From Kumtagia sp963839725 (GTDB lineage Bacteria; Pseudomonadota; Alphaproteobacteria; Rhizobiales; Rhizobiaceae), in contig CAWIWT010000022.1 of NCBI GenBank assembly GCA_963839725.1, forward strand, positions 1 through 64,000: 64,000 bases of DNA, given 5' to 3'. The notes beneath the pieces were generated by a model that saw nothing but the letters and a program-made list of their open reading frames with translations, did no database searches and was not told where the DNA came from. Below, piece by piece: positions 35,681 to 45,074 of the stretch. Position 1 is the first letter of the stretch. Each line of letters starts with the position of its first letter. Position numbers and translations under genes: made by a program.

Positions 35681-38389
35681 ATGTCATTCTCTGACGCCTG
35701 CGCATCTCAACCGGCAACGAGAAGACCTTTGACGAAGTTCAGCTTAGGTAGAATAGGGCGAACCTTGCTTTCGCCAGCATATGCACCGGCCGCAATCGCG
35801 GCCGTGGCTGTGATCGTGCTTGGCATCTACGCCGACCGTCAAAATCGCATTCTGCACGGGCAGACGCTGCGCGCCGAGGTACAGGACAAGGTCAACCTCA
35901 TAAGGACCAAGCTCGAAGGCAACATCAACGGCAATTTGCAGTTGGTGCGCGGTCTGGCAACAGTCATAGAGTCTGAGCCGTACCTCGACCGGGAGCGTTT
36001 CGACAACTTCGTTCGAAACCTGTTCATGAGCCGCAACCAGTTGCGGGCGGTTTCGGCCGAGCCGGATCTTGTTGTTTCTCAGGTCTATCCCAGACCCGGC
36101 AATGAATCGGTGCTGGGGCTTCGCCTGCTGGACAACGAACAGCAGCGCGCCGGCGTAGAGCGGGCTCGCGATACCGGTGAATTGGCGATTTCCGGGCCAA
36201 TCGATCTGGTCCAAGGCGGAAAAGGCATAATTGGCCGCTTTCCCGTCTTCGTGAACAAGGACACAATGCCGCGGTTCTGGGGTGTGATATCGGCGGTGAT
36301 CGATGTCGACCGGCTTTATCGCGAAAGCGGTCTGCTCGACGCCCATGGGCTGGAGATTTCCATTGTCGGCGAGGACGCGCCGGAGGACGGGCCGATCCAG
36401 ATATTCGGCAACCCCGAAATAAGCAAGAGAAGGCCTGTTACCGCGCCGATCGTGTTGCCATCAGGAACCTGGCAGATTGCCGCGATCCCATTGGAAGGCT
36501 GGAAACCGTCGGGGATGGATATCTGGCCACTGCGCATCCTCATTATTCTCGCGGGTGCGTTGATTGTGGTTCCGATCGCCTTTGCTGGACGCTTCTATGC
36601 ATCCGGTCAAAAGAACTTCGACGCCTTGCAGGGGAGCGAGGAACAGCTGCGGATCCTTTCCCGGCGCCTTGAAATTGCGCTTGACGCCTCGCGCATCGGC
36701 GTCTGGGAGATGGAAATAAACACCGGCAATGTGCTGTGGGATGACCGTCTTCACGAGATTTACGGTATCCCTAAAACCGGCACTGCGCCGCGCTACGAGG
36801 ACTGGGAGGCTGCGGTCCACAAGGACGATCTGGAGCGCGCCAAGGCGGATGTCGCGCGTTCTATCGACAACGACACGTTGTACTCCTCGACGTTCCGGAT
36901 TGTGCGCCCGGACGCACAGGTGCGCTACATGCGATCCTTTGCCAAGTTCGTGCATGAGGAGACAGGCGTTCCGCGCATGGTTGGGGCGGAATGGGATGTC
37001 ACGGACGACGTCATGTTGAATCAGGATCTTGAGCGGGCACGAATCCTCGCCGAGACGCGCAGCGCGGAACTGGAGGTGGCGAAGGCCCGCATAGAGCATA
37101 ACGCCCTCCATGACCCCCTTACCGGCCTGCCAAACCGCCGCTACCTCGACGAAGAGTTGGAGCGTCTGTCCAAGGCAGTCTCGGGAGGCGACAAGCAGAT
37201 CGCCCTGCTGCATATCGATCTCGACCGGTTCAAGCAGATCAACGACACGCTCGGGCACAATGCCGGCGACGCCATGCTGATGCATGTCGCGCAGCTATTG
37301 CGCCAGAACGTGCGCCGAGAGGATTTCGTAGCCCGCATCGGTGGCGACGAATTTGTCATTGTCTGCGCGATCGAGGAAGGAAGCGACTATCTCGACGACA
37401 TAGCGAGCCGCATCATCCGGCAGGGTAGCCGGCCGGTTTCCTACCAAGGGCATCAGTGCCGGTTCGGCATCAGCATCGGTATCGCCGTGGACGGCAATAT
37501 GGAGGATACCGGGCGCCTGCTCATCAACGCCGATATTGCACTGTATCGGGCCAAGAGCCGCGGCCGAAATCGCTACGAGTTCTTTACCGCCGCGTTGCAG
37601 TCCGAGATCATCAAGAATCGCAAGGTCGCCGACGACATACTGGGCGGCCTGGAACGCGGCGAGTTCATCACCTACTATCAACCTCAATTCGACGCCTACA
37701 CGCAGGAGATTGCTGGTGTGGAGGCGCTGGTTCGCTGGGCGCATCCCACCGAAGGCATCCTTGCACCGGAAGTCTTCCTCCGCACCGCGGAAGAATTGAA
37801 CGTCGTTTCCAACATCGACCGAATCATCCTGGAACAGACGCTCGTTAACTTCGAGCGCTGGAACAAGATGGGCCTTCGCGTCCCCCGCGTTTCGGTGAAC
37901 GTCTCGGCCCGCCGCCTTCATGACGAGGAACTGATAGACGGGCTCAAAAAGCTGAAGATCAAGCCTGGAACGCTATCGTTCGAACTGCTGGAATCCATCT
38001 TCCTCGACGAAACCGATGAAATCGTCCGCTGGAATGTCGACCAGCTCAAGGAACTGGGAATAGACATCGAGATCGACGATTTCGGCACGGGTTATGCGTC
38101 GATTGTCAGCTTGCTGAAGCTTCAGCCGCGCCGCCTCAAGATCGACCGCCAACTGATTCAGCCCATCGTGAAGATGGCGCGTCAGCGGCATCTGGTCGAA
38201 TCGATCGTCGACATCGGCAAGACGCTCGGCATCGCGGTGATCGCCGAAGGCGTCGAAACCGTGGAACACGCCCGCATCCTCAAGAAGATCGGCTGTGACG
38301 AGCTTCAGGGCTTTGCCTTCGGACAACCGTTGAGCACGGCCGATCTCGAGCTATATTTGCGCAACCGCTCTTGGCGCGCGGTTTCGTAG
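35681..38389 (+). CDS. CHASE/PAS/GGDEF/EAL bifunctional cyclic di-GMP protein
   Basis: The 902-residue protein has an N-terminal membrane segment (about residues 27-48), a periplasmic CHASE-type sensor domain (about 50-285) and a second membrane span (about 287-308). A PAS domain follows (about 325-450), then a GGDEF domain with an intact ARIGGDEF (about 560), and an EAL domain with VEALVRW, EGVETVEHA and DDFGTGYAS. Both catalytic motifs look intact, so it may make and degrade cyclic di-GMP, or one half may be regulatory. Its signal would come from outside through CHASE. The TAG stop lies at the very start of a palindromic repeat (38387-38490). Confidence 0.9.
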   Translation: MSFSDACASQPATRRPLTKFSLGRIGRTLLSPAYAPAAIAAVAVIVLGIYADRQNRILHGQTLRAEVQDKVNLIRTKLEGNINGNLQLVRGLATVIESEPYLDRERFDNFVRNLFMSRNQLRAVSAEPDLVVSQVYPRPGNESVLGLRLLDNEQQRAGVERARDTGELAISGPIDLVQGGKGIIGRFPVFVNKDTMPRFWGVISAVIDVDRLYRESGLLDAHGLEISIVGEDAPEDGPIQIFGNPEISKRRPVTAPIVLPSGTWQIAAIPLEGWKPSGMDIWPLRILIILAGALIVVPIAFAGRFYASGQKNFDALQGSEEQLRILSRRLEIALDASRIGVWEMEINTGNVLWDDRLHEIYGIPKTGTAPRYEDWEAAVHKDDLERAKADVARSIDNDTLYSSTFRIVRPDAQVRYMRSFAKFVHEETGVPRMVGAEWDVTDDVMLNQDLERARILAETRSAELEVAKARIEHNALHDPLTGLPNRRYLDEELERLSKAVSGGDKQIALLHIDLDRFKQINDTLGHNAGDAMLMHVAQLLRQNVRREDFVARIGGDEFVIVCAIEEGSDYLDDIASRIIRQGSRPVSYQGHQCRFGISIGIAVDGNMEDTGRLLINADIALYRAKSRGRNRYEFFTAALQSEIIKNRKVADDILGGLERGEFITYYQPQFDAYTQEIAGVEALVRWAHPTEGILAPEVFLRTAEELNVVSNIDRIILEQTLVNFERWNKMGLRVPRVSVNVSARRLHDEELIDGLKKLKIKPGTLSFELLESIFLDETDEIVRWNVDQLKELGIDIEIDDFGTGYASIVSLLKLQPRRLKIDRQLIQPIVKMARQRHLVESIVDIGKTLGIAVIAEGVETVEHARILKKIGCDELQGFAFGQPLSTADLELYLRNRSWRAVS

Positions 38390-38490
38390 AGCGTTCATCA
38401 TTTCACAGAATCGATGAACCGCTCTCAATCATTGTTTTGTCGCGTTTCCGAACCGGAAAACCGCTACGCACTTTTCCTGGAAACGCTCTA
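38387..38490. repeat. intergenic repeat with short terminal inverted repeats, copy 1
   Basis: This 104-base segment begins TAGAGCGTT and ends AACGCTCTA, nine-base inverted ends. It contains ATCGATGAACCGCTCT, TTGTTTTGTCGCGTTTCCGA and CCGCTACGCACTTTTCC. A diverged copy lies at 62818-62912, sharing GTCGCGTTTCCGAAC and CCGCTACG. The first three bases are the stop codon of the GGDEF-EAL gene. It resembles short palindromic repeats I recall from rhizobial genomes, with no coding capacity of its own. Confidence 0.7.
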
Positions 38491-38602
38491 AGATCATATC
38501 CTGCGTAATACAACCGGTTCCCTCCGGGCGTCCTTTGCTCTAGGTTCCGATCAACGGCGGGCAGCATCGCCCCACCGACCGGAACGCATACGGAGAGCAG
38601 CA

Positions 38603-39538
38603 ATGCTTTGGAAAGGCCGCAGGCAGAGTGACAACGTCGAAGATCGCCGCGGCGGAGGCGGCGGAGGTGGCGGCGGTCCGTTCGGCGGATCGGGCGGCGG
38701 CTTTCGAATCCCGGTCGGACGCGGCGGCAGCGGCGGCATTTCTACGATCATCATCCTTGTGGTTCTGTTCTTTGCGTTGAGGGCATGCGGGATCGATCCG
38801 CTCGAAATGCTTACCGGCGCAGGCGGACCGCAAGTGCAGGTTCCTGGCGGCGGCGGACAGGTTACCGAACAGAGCGCGCCATCGTCCGACGCACAACCGA
38901 GCGATGAGATGAAGCAGTTCGTCTCCACCATCCTGGCCGAAACCGAAGATACGTGGTCTGGCATCTTCCAGGCGGAAGGCGAGAAATACGAGGAGCCAAA
39001 GCTGGTTATGTTCTCGGGTGGCATTTCATCGGCCTGCGGATATGCCTCGACCGCATCGGGCCCGTTCTACTGTCCCAGTGATCGCAAGGTCTATCTCGAC
39101 ACCGCATTCTTCGCTCAACTTGAGCGCCAGTTCGACGCTGCCGGCGATTTCGCGCAGGCCTATGTGATTGCCCATGAAGTCGGCCACCATGTGCAGAACC
39201 TGATCGGCGTTCTGCCGAAGTTCAACCAGATGCGGCAGCAAATGTCCGAGGCCGATGCGAACCATATGTCGATGCAGGTCGAACTGCAGGCGGACTGTTT
39301 CGCCGGTGTCTGGGGTCACTTCACCGCACAGAAGGGCATCCTTGAGCGCGGCGACGCGGAGGAAGCCCTCAACGCCGCCCAGCAGATCGGCGACGACACG
39401 CTGCAACGGCGCACACAGGGCTATGTCGTTCCGGACAGCTTCAATCACGGCACCAGCGCACAACGGCAGAAATGGTTCGCCGCCGGCTTCAGGAGCGGCA
39501 AGCTTTCGGACTGCGATACGTTCAACAATCCGATCTGA
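38603..39538 (+). CDS. neutral zinc metallopeptidase, YpfJ family
   Basis: The 311-residue protein belongs to the putative neutral zinc metallopeptidase family typified by E. coli YpfJ. A Gly-rich N-terminus (residues 15-50) precedes a membrane anchor (TIIILVVLFFALRACGI). A linker and the metal-binding site follow: VIAHEVGHHVQNLIGVLP with the HEVGH motif, and VELQADCFAGVWGHF downstream, which supplies the third ligand. Family marks at the end are AQQIGDD and RQKWFAAGFRSG. The active domain is expected in the periplasm; natural substrates are unknown. ATG 38603 follows GGAGAGCAGCA. A terminator follows. Confidence 0.92.
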   Translation: MLWKGRRQSDNVEDRRGGGGGGGGGPFGGSGGGFRIPVGRGGSGGISTIIILVVLFFALRACGIDPLEMLTGAGGPQVQVPGGGGQVTEQSAPSSDAQPSDEMKQFVSTILAETEDTWSGIFQAEGEKYEEPKLVMFSGGISSACGYASTASGPFYCPSDRKVYLDTAFFAQLERQFDAAGDFAQAYVIAHEVGHHVQNLIGVLPKFNQMRQQMSEADANHMSMQVELQADCFAGVWGHFTAQKGILERGDAEEALNAAQQIGDDTLQRRTQGYVVPDSFNHGTSAQRQKWFAAGFRSGKLSDCDTFNNPI

Positions 39539-39560
39539 ACTTTCATGGATTGCTTGCAAC

Positions 39561-39598
39561 GGGCGGCCGGGCGACATCCCGGCCGCCCGATTTCTTTT
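39561..39598 (+). terminator. rho-independent terminator after the metallopeptidase gene
   Basis: GGGCGGCCGGG (39561-39571) pairs perfectly with CCCGGCCGCCC (39578-39588) around a six-base loop, followed by GATTTCTTTT. The stem is long and GC-rich with a T-rich tail on the plus strand. It lies between convergent genes and probably also limits carA read-through. Confidence 0.85.
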
Positions 39599-39639
39599 GC
39601 GCAGTTAGGATATGGATTTCGCCTGACCGCGAACCAGGA

Positions 39640-40845
39640 TCAGGCGCGTTCGGCTATCGCTGGCTCGCCCTTGCGGGCGCGGATCAGGTTGATGAAACGC
39701 CGGAAGAGGTAGTGCGAATCCTGCGGGCCGGGCGAGGCCTCCGGATGGTGCTGCACGGAGAACACTGGCCGTCCGGCGAGCGCTATGCCGCAGTTCGAGC
39801 CATCGAACAGCGACACGTGCGTTTCTTCAACGCCGCTCGGCAGGCTGTCGGTATCGACGGCGAAGCCGTGATTCATCGACACGATCTCGACCTTGCCGGT
39901 GGTGTAGTCCTTCACAGGATGGTTCGCGCCGTGATGGCCCTGGTGCATCTTCATGGTGGTGCCGCCGAGCGCCAGCGCCAGCATCTGATGGCCGAGGCAG
40001 ATACCGAAGATCGGAACGTCGGTTTCCAACAAGCCCCGAATGACCGGAACCGCGTACTCGCCGGTAGCCGCCGGATCGCCGGGGCCGTTCGACAGGAAGA
40101 CGCCATCCGGCTTCAGCGCCAAAATGTCTTCCGCACTTGTCTGGGCCGGCACGACGGTGACCTTGCCACCGAGCCCGGTGATCAGCCGCAGGATGTTGCG
40201 CTTGACGCCGTAGTCGATCGCCACGACATGAAATGCCGGTTCGCCCTGCTCCGAATAGCCCTCGTTCCACACCCACGGCCCTTCGGTCCACACCGACGAC
40301 TGGCCCGAGGTGACCTCCTTGGCAAGATCGAGCCCGACAAGGCCGGACCAGGCCCGCGCCTCTTTCTTCAGTGCGTCGAAATCGAACCGGCCATCCGCCG
40401 AGTGCGCGATCACCGCGTTGGGCATCCCCTTTTCGCGGATCAGCACGGTCAGCGCGCGCGTGTCGATGCCGCTGATGCCGATCACGCCGCGCCGCTTCAG
40501 CCAGAGGTCGAGATGTTCGGCGGCGCGATAGTTCGACGGGTTGGTGACATCGGCCTTGAACACGGCACCCACCGCACCGGCGCGCCGAGCCGGGTTAAGG
40601 TCCTCTATGTCCTCGTCATTCACGCCGATATTGCCGATATGCGGGAAGGTGAAGGTGACGATCTGGCCGGCATAGGACGGGTCGGTGAGGATTTCCTGAT
40701 AGCCGGTGAGCGCCGTGTTGAAGCACACTTCCGCGACCGCTCTGCCAGTGGCGCCGAGGCCCCGGCCGAGGATCACCGTCCCATCGGCCAGCACAAGGGC
40801 GGCGGTCAGCAGTTCGGTTCCCCAGGGGGCGGTCGAGACGGTCAT
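39640..40845 (-). CDS. carA: carbamoyl-phosphate synthase small subunit
   Basis: The 401-residue protein is the glutamine amidotransferase subunit of carbamoyl-phosphate synthase. The N-terminal domain (residues 15-150) has GYQEILTDPSYAGQIVTFTFPHIGN. The class I amidotransferase domain has FLSNGPGDP, the nucleophile in IFGICLGHQMLALALGG, and the His/Glu pair in VFSVQHHPEASPGP. It feeds ammonia to CarB, which is encoded 5 kb away on the same strand. It is divergent from yqeY, a common rhizobial arrangement that leads on to dnaG and rpoD. The start at 40845 gives the usual length. Confidence 0.97.
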   Translation of the reverse strand: MTVSTAPWGTELLTAALVLADGTVILGRGLGATGRAVAEVCFNTALTGYQEILTDPSYAGQIVTFTFPHIGNIGVNDEDIEDLNPARRAGAVGAVFKADVTNPSNYRAAEHLDLWLKRRGVIGISGIDTRALTVLIREKGMPNAVIAHSADGRFDFDALKKEARAWSGLVGLDLAKEVTSGQSSVWTEGPWVWNEGYSEQGEPAFHVVAIDYGVKRNILRLITGLGGKVTVVPAQTSAEDILALKPDGVFLSNGPGDPAATGEYAVPVIRGLLETDVPIFGICLGHQMLALALGGTTMKMHQGHHGANHPVKDYTTGKVEIVSMNHGFAVDTDSLPSGVEETHVSLFDGSNCGIALAGRPVFSVQHHPEASPGPQDSHYLFRRFINLIRARKGEPAIAERA

Positions 40846-41124
40846 GGCGCTTCTCCGTCGAGAAATGTTGGGCGCTTGTGCGAAAGCGCGCGAGTAGTCA
40901 TATAGCGCGGCAAGACACGCCGCGCCGCGACATTCGCGGCAGCCGTGGATGCAAGACGCAATCTGTGCAAGACACGCCTAATAAGCGGCGTCTTCCGGCG
41001 GGTCAACAAACGCATTCGGGTTTCAACGCCAATATCTCGCGGGACACGCGAATTTGGCGATACAGCCGATGCGATGCGCCCTTCCCGGTCGAGACCGCAG
41101 CGTTGCAATGTAGGAGAACACGAA

Positions 41125-41574
41125 ATGCGCGAGACGATTGCCGAGGCCCTCAAGACCGCCCAGAAGGCGCAGGACAAGCCCCGCACCTCGACGCTGCGCA
41201 TGATCAACGCGGCAATCCAGGACCGCGATATCGCCAATCGCGGCACCGGCAAGGCGGCGGCGAGCGACGAGGACATCCTACAGATCCTCACCAAGATGGT
41301 GAAGCAGCGCGAGGAATCCGCCACCGCTTTCATACAGGGGAATCGTCCGGAACTTGCCGAGAAGGAGCGCCAGGAGATTGGCGTCATCCGCGAGTTCATG
41401 CCGCAACAGATGACCGACGAGGAAGTCACGCAGGCTTGCCGCGACGTGATTGCCGAACTCGGTGCGGCAAGCATTCGCGATATGGGTCGCGTCATGGCCG
41501 CGCTGCGCGAGAAGTTCACCGGCAAGATGGACTTCGGCAAGGCCAGCGGCATCATCAAGGGACTGTTGCGGTAA
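41125..41574 (+). CDS. GatB/YqeY domain protein
   Basis: The 149-residue protein belongs to the YqeY family, related to the tail domain of the GatB subunit of tRNA-dependent amidotransferase. It starts at ATG 41125 after TAGGAGAACACGA with MRETIAEALKTAQKAQDKPR, and shows TSTLRMINAAIQDRDIANRG, EILQILTKMVKQREES-like text, and the ending MGRVMAALREKFTGKMDFGKAS. A role in tRNA binding is inferred from the GatB relation. It lies divergently beside carA, and dnaG and rpoD follow after the carbonic anhydrase, an order seen in many Rhizobiales. Confidence 0.92.
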   Translation: MRETIAEALKTAQKAQDKPRTSTLRMINAAIQDRDIANRGTGKAAASDEDILQILTKMVKQREESATAFIQGNRPELAEKERQEIGVIREFMPQQMTDEEVTQACRDVIAELGAASIRDMGRVMAALREKFTGKMDFGKASGIIKGLLR

Positions 41575-41577
41575 TCG

Positions 41578-41612
41578 CGAGGTAGCCGTCGGCTCTGCTG
41601 ACGGCTACCTCG
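41578..41612. terminator. perfect hairpin between convergent yqeY and carbonic anhydrase genes
   Basis: CGAGGTAGCCGTC (41578-41590) and GACGGCTACCTCG (41600-41612) form a perfect 13-base stem with a nine-base loop. It sits directly after the yqeY stop and just before the end of the carbonic anhydrase gene. There is no T tract on either side, so it is probably a transcript-end stabiliser or a weak bidirectional terminator. Confidence 0.65.
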
Positions 41613-41627
41613 GCAATCGCAAACCGA

Positions 41628-42332
41628 TTACAGGAACATCACCTCACCGGTTTCGATATCGTTCATGGCGCCGGCAATGCGCAACTCCCCTGCCTTGACC
41701 ATTTCGGATAGCACTTCGCTCCTGTCCGTGAGCATGGCTACGGCGAGACGGACATTTTCGACCGCGACAGCTTGAACGAACGCCTTGTTGGAGGACTTGC
41801 GTTCGCCATCGAACTTCACCGCATCCACCGCTGGCCGGATGTTGGCGAGGGTGGCGGTGAGGTTGCCCAGTTTCACGTCGTCGATTGCGCCCTTGATAGC
41901 GCCGCATGAGGCGTGGCCGAGTACGACGATCGCACGCGCACCCGAAACCCGCGTGGCAAACTCCAGGCTGCCGATAATATTCGTGTCGACGAAGTTGCCG
42001 GCGATGCGGGCACAGAATACGTCGCCGATGCGCTGGTCGAAAACCAGCTCCGGCGGCACGCGTGAATCGATGCATCCGACGATTGCCGCGAACGGCGCCT
42101 GTCCATTCGCGGTCTCCTTGACTTGCGCCATGAGGTCGCAATTTACGGATTGCCCCGAGACAAAGCGCTTGTTGCCCGCCTTCAGATACTCGATCGCATC
42201 ATCTGGGCTGACCGATTTTTGCTTTTCAGCTGTGAACACCGCGCACTCGGGTGCAGCGGCAAAGGCATTGGAACTGGCGAGCGAAAAGGTGGCAAGCGGC
42301 ATACAGCCGCAGAAAAGTCGGCGTGTCAGCAT
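41628..42332 (-). CDS. beta-carbonic anhydrase, exported
   Basis: The 234-residue protein is a beta-class carbonic anhydrase, which interconverts carbon dioxide and bicarbonate. The zinc-binding and catalytic residues are visible in GCIDSRVPPELVFD (Cys, Asp, Arg) and VLGHASCGAIKGAI (His, Cys). The N-terminus (MLTRRLFCGCMPLATFSLASSNAFAAAP) has a twin arginine and a hydrophobic stretch ending in AFA-A, so it is probably exported, possibly through Tat. That would place it in the periplasm, where it may help bicarbonate supply or pH balance. It is convergent with yqeY. Confidence 0.9.
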   Translation of the reverse strand: MLTRRLFCGCMPLATFSLASSNAFAAAPECAVFTAEKQKSVSPDDAIEYLKAGNKRFVSGQSVNCDLMAQVKETANGQAPFAAIVGCIDSRVPPELVFDQRIGDVFCARIAGNFVDTNIIGSLEFATRVSGARAIVVLGHASCGAIKGAIDDVKLGNLTATLANIRPAVDAVKFDGERKSSNKAFVQAVAVENVRLAVAMLTDRSEVLSEMVKAGELRIAGAMNDIETGEVMFL

Positions 42333-42529
42333 GACGATTCCTCATCGGCGAAAACGAGCGGGATAGCATCCTACCAGCGGCCACGAAATCTGTGAATTGT
42401 CATTTTCCCAGCGGTGATCCGACTGGGAGAAAAGCCGCCGATCAGCCGGCTCCCAGGTGCGATTGGCAAGGTGCGACGCGTCAAAAGGATGAAGCAGCGC
42501 ACTAGGAAGGCGGGAAAACGTGAGGAGAA
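42333..42529. other. intergenic region, possibly holding the end of a BrnT-like relic
   Basis: A stretch around 42490-42530 reads TRKAGKREEKS on the plus strand, reminiscent of the C-terminus of BrnT-type toxins that precede BrnA-like antitoxins. No further BrnT sequence is recognisable upstream, so this is a weak hint. Nothing else was seen apart from the carbonic anhydrase promoter expected near 42340-42400. Confidence 0.25.
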
Positions 42530-42787
42530 ATCTACTACGTAAGACATTCGCTTAGCAGCATCCGGGCCAAGCGTGAGCAAGAGGGCGATCAAACCCGTGC
42601 GGACGCTCCGGAAGCAAATCGCTCGGTGAAGAGTTCTGGGCGACGGCGCGCGTCGTCATGCCGAAGGCAAGACCTCGGTGCATCTACGCCTGACACTGAG
42701 ATTGTTGAATGGTTCAAGCAGCATGGAAAGGGACATCTCACCAGGATGAATGCCGTCTTGCGCGCTTATGTCGAGGCTCATCGATAA
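42530..42787 (+). pseudogene. BrnA/DUF4415-type antitoxin, decayed by three single-base losses
   Basis: Four plus-strand pieces in successive frames rebuild one small antitoxin: YYVRHSLSSIRAKREQEGD with TRADAPEANRSV, then EEFWATARVVMPK, then KTSVHLRL, then DTEIVEWFKQHGKGHLTRMN ending AVLRAYVEAHR at the stop 42785-42787. The last part is the typical DUF4415/BrnA ribbon-helix-helix end. The breaks fall at about 42628, 42667 and 42692, and each can be repaired by adding one G. Antitoxins of this family neutralise BrnT RNases and repress their operon. No toxin partner is intact here. Confidence 0.6.
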
Positions 42788-42846
42788 TGGCTGCATTTGC
42801 TTGTCACTGAGATTCGCCCCAGCGCGATCCTATGAGTATATGAAGC

Positions 42847-44775
42847 ATGCGCTTTTCGCCCACTTTCCTCGATGAGATACGCGACCGCGTGCCGATCTCG
42901 GCCGTGATCGGCCAGCGCGTGTCGTGGGACCGCCGCAAGACCAATGCTGCAAGAGGAGACTATTGGGCCTGCTGCCCGTTCCACGGCGAGAAGTCGCCGT
43001 CCTTCCATTGCGAGGACAAGAAGGGCCGCTACCACTGCTTCGGCTGCGGCGTATCCGGCGACCATTTCCGCTTCCTCAGCGAACTCGATGGCCTCGGCTT
43101 CCCCGAAGCCGTCGAGCGCATTGCCGACATGGCCGGCGTCCCGATGCCGGCGCGCGACGAAGCCGAGGAACAACGCGAACGCCAGCGCGCCAGTCTGCAT
43201 GACGTCATGGAAATGGCTGCCGCCTTCTTCCAGCAGCAATTGCAGGCAGCGGTCGGCGCCAAAGCCCGCGCCTATCTGCGCGACCGTGGCTTGACACCCG
43301 CCACCCAGCAGAAGTTCCGGCTGGGTTTCGCGCCGGACAGTCGTAACGCGCTGAAGGAGCATCTAGCAGGCAAGGGCGTCGCCAAGGATCAGATCGAGGC
43401 GTGCGGATTGGTTCGCTTCGGCGACGACATTCCGGTTTCCTACGACTGGTTCCGCGACCGCATCATGTTTCCGATCGAGGACCGGCGGGGCCGCGTCATC
43501 GCCTTTGGCGGCCGCGCCATGTCGCCGGAGGTCGCGGCGAAATACATGAACTCGCCCGACACCGAGCTCTTCCACAAGGGTGACGTGCTTTATAATTTCG
43601 CCCGCGCCCGCAAAGGACAGGGCAAGGACGGCACGGTGATCGCCGTCGAAGGCTACATGGACGTAATCGCCCTTGCCCAGGCCGGCTTCGAGAGTGCCGT
43701 GGCGCCGCTCGGCACCGCCCTCACCGAAAACCAGATGGAACTGCTCTGGAAAATGACGCCGGAGCCGGTGCTGTGCTTCGATGGCGACCAGGCGGGCCTG
43801 CGCGCAGCCTGGCGCGCCGCCGACATGATCCTGCCGAGCGTGCAGCCGGGCCGCACCGCACGCTTCGCACTGCTGCCAGAAGGCAAGGATCCGGACGATC
43901 TGGTCAAAGCGGAAGGGCCGGAGGCGTTTCGTACCGTGCTAGCCGAGGCGCGCCCGCTTTCGGAGTTGCTATGGATGCGCGAGACCGCTGGAGGCATCTT
44001 CGACACGCCCGAGCGCCGCGCCGATCTGGAAAAGACCCTGCGTGAGCTTACCAGCCGTATTCGCGACGAAAGCGTCCGCTTCCACTACCAGCAGGACATG
44101 CGCGACCGCGTGCACGCGTTTTTCGGTGCAACTCGGGGCAGCCGCCAATCCAACCGTCAGAACCAGGGAAACGACCGCAACGGCTTCCGCAACATTCGGC
44201 CGGGACAGGCTACGGGCCGCTTCGCCGTGTCGGAAAGCCTGGCACGATCGGCCATGGTCAAGCGCGCCGGCGGCGTCATGCCCTTGCGCGAAACGGTGCT
44301 GCTGGTGGCGCTCGCCAACCATCCGCATCTGATCGACGAGAATTTCGACCATGTCGAAACGCTCGAACTATCCCACGCCGAATTGCGGCAGTTGCATGCT
44401 GCGATAATAGACGCCGTCGCACATGGCGATGCGGGCGACCGCGAGAGCCTGCGCACCGCGCTGCATGCGTCCGGCATGGACGACATCTGGCAACGCGCCG
44501 TGATGCTGGTTCGCCGCGCGCGGCAGTGGCCGGCGCTGGAAGACGCCGCTCTCGAGGACGCCCGCGAGGCTTTCGCCCAGGCGCTGCACTTGCAGCGGAG
44601 CGCCGGAAACCTACATAGGGAGCTGAAACTGGCCGAAACGGCGCTTGCCGCCGAACCGACCGATGAAAACTACCGGCACTTGATCGAGATACAGGCGCAA
44701 TTTCGTGATCTTCAGGCCACGGAAGCGTTGATAGAGGGGTTTGGCATACCGTCGGGACGTGTGGATAGGAGTTAG
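42847..44775 (+). CDS. dnaG: DNA primase
   Basis: The 642-residue protein is the replicative primase, which makes RNA primers at the fork and binds DnaB helicase. The N-terminal zinc-binding domain has CPFHGEKSPSFHCEDKKG then YHCFGCG (C, H, C, C ligands, residues about 39-63). The catalytic TOPRIM region has VIAVEGYMDVIALAQAG with the key Glu and LCFDGDQAGLRAA with the DGD metal site. A basic, Asn/Gln-rich linker (about 435-455) leads to the helicase-binding C-terminal domain. The ATG at 42847 follows a weak ribosome binding site. It precedes rpoD as in most Rhizobiales. Confidence 0.97.
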   Translation: MRFSPTFLDEIRDRVPISAVIGQRVSWDRRKTNAARGDYWACCPFHGEKSPSFHCEDKKGRYHCFGCGVSGDHFRFLSELDGLGFPEAVERIADMAGVPMPARDEAEEQRERQRASLHDVMEMAAAFFQQQLQAAVGAKARAYLRDRGLTPATQQKFRLGFAPDSRNALKEHLAGKGVAKDQIEACGLVRFGDDIPVSYDWFRDRIMFPIEDRRGRVIAFGGRAMSPEVAAKYMNSPDTELFHKGDVLYNFARARKGQGKDGTVIAVEGYMDVIALAQAGFESAVAPLGTALTENQMELLWKMTPEPVLCFDGDQAGLRAAWRAADMILPSVQPGRTARFALLPEGKDPDDLVKAEGPEAFRTVLAEARPLSELLWMRETAGGIFDTPERRADLEKTLRELTSRIRDESVRFHYQQDMRDRVHAFFGATRGSRQSNRQNQGNDRNGFRNIRPGQATGRFAVSESLARSAMVKRAGGVMPLRETVLLVALANHPHLIDENFDHVETLELSHAELRQLHAAIIDAVAHGDAGDRESLRTALHASGMDDIWQRAVMLVRRARQWPALEDAALEDAREAFAQALHLQRSAGNLHRELKLAETALAAEPTDENYRHLIEIQAQFRDLQATEALIEGFGIPSGRVDRS

Positions 44776-45074
44776 GATTGAGGGCAATCCGCCTCAATTG
44801 ATTCGCTTTTTTAACGCGAATCATGCGAGAGGCGCTTGACCTCACACTCATTTGGCGGAATCAGAGCGATTCGAGATGGTGATCCAAGTGATGACCCTCA
44901 CCAATCGCGTATACGATGGGACCAAATACTGGACGGAACGAAAAGCCGCTCCAGATAGCATGATTGACAGAAACCTGAACAAGACTGGCTGCGGCCGACA
45001 CGAGCGGCGGTAATTTGAGGGCATTGCGGCCCGAGATCAAAAACCCGCATATGCCCTTTTGGAGTAGGCAAGGA
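44776..45074. promoter_or_regulatory. intergenic region upstream of rpoD
   Basis: This 299-base gap should contain the rpoD promoter. A minus-strand frame with HHLDHH is open across part of it but runs into rpoD and lacks family support. GGAGTAGGCAAGGA before the ATG at 45075 is the ribosome binding site. Confidence 0.4.

Noticed and set aside
39472..40905. A 477-codon plus-strand frame opposite carA
   Set aside because: It covers carA in antisense and begins inside the metallopeptidase gene. It has no domain, and carA is certain.
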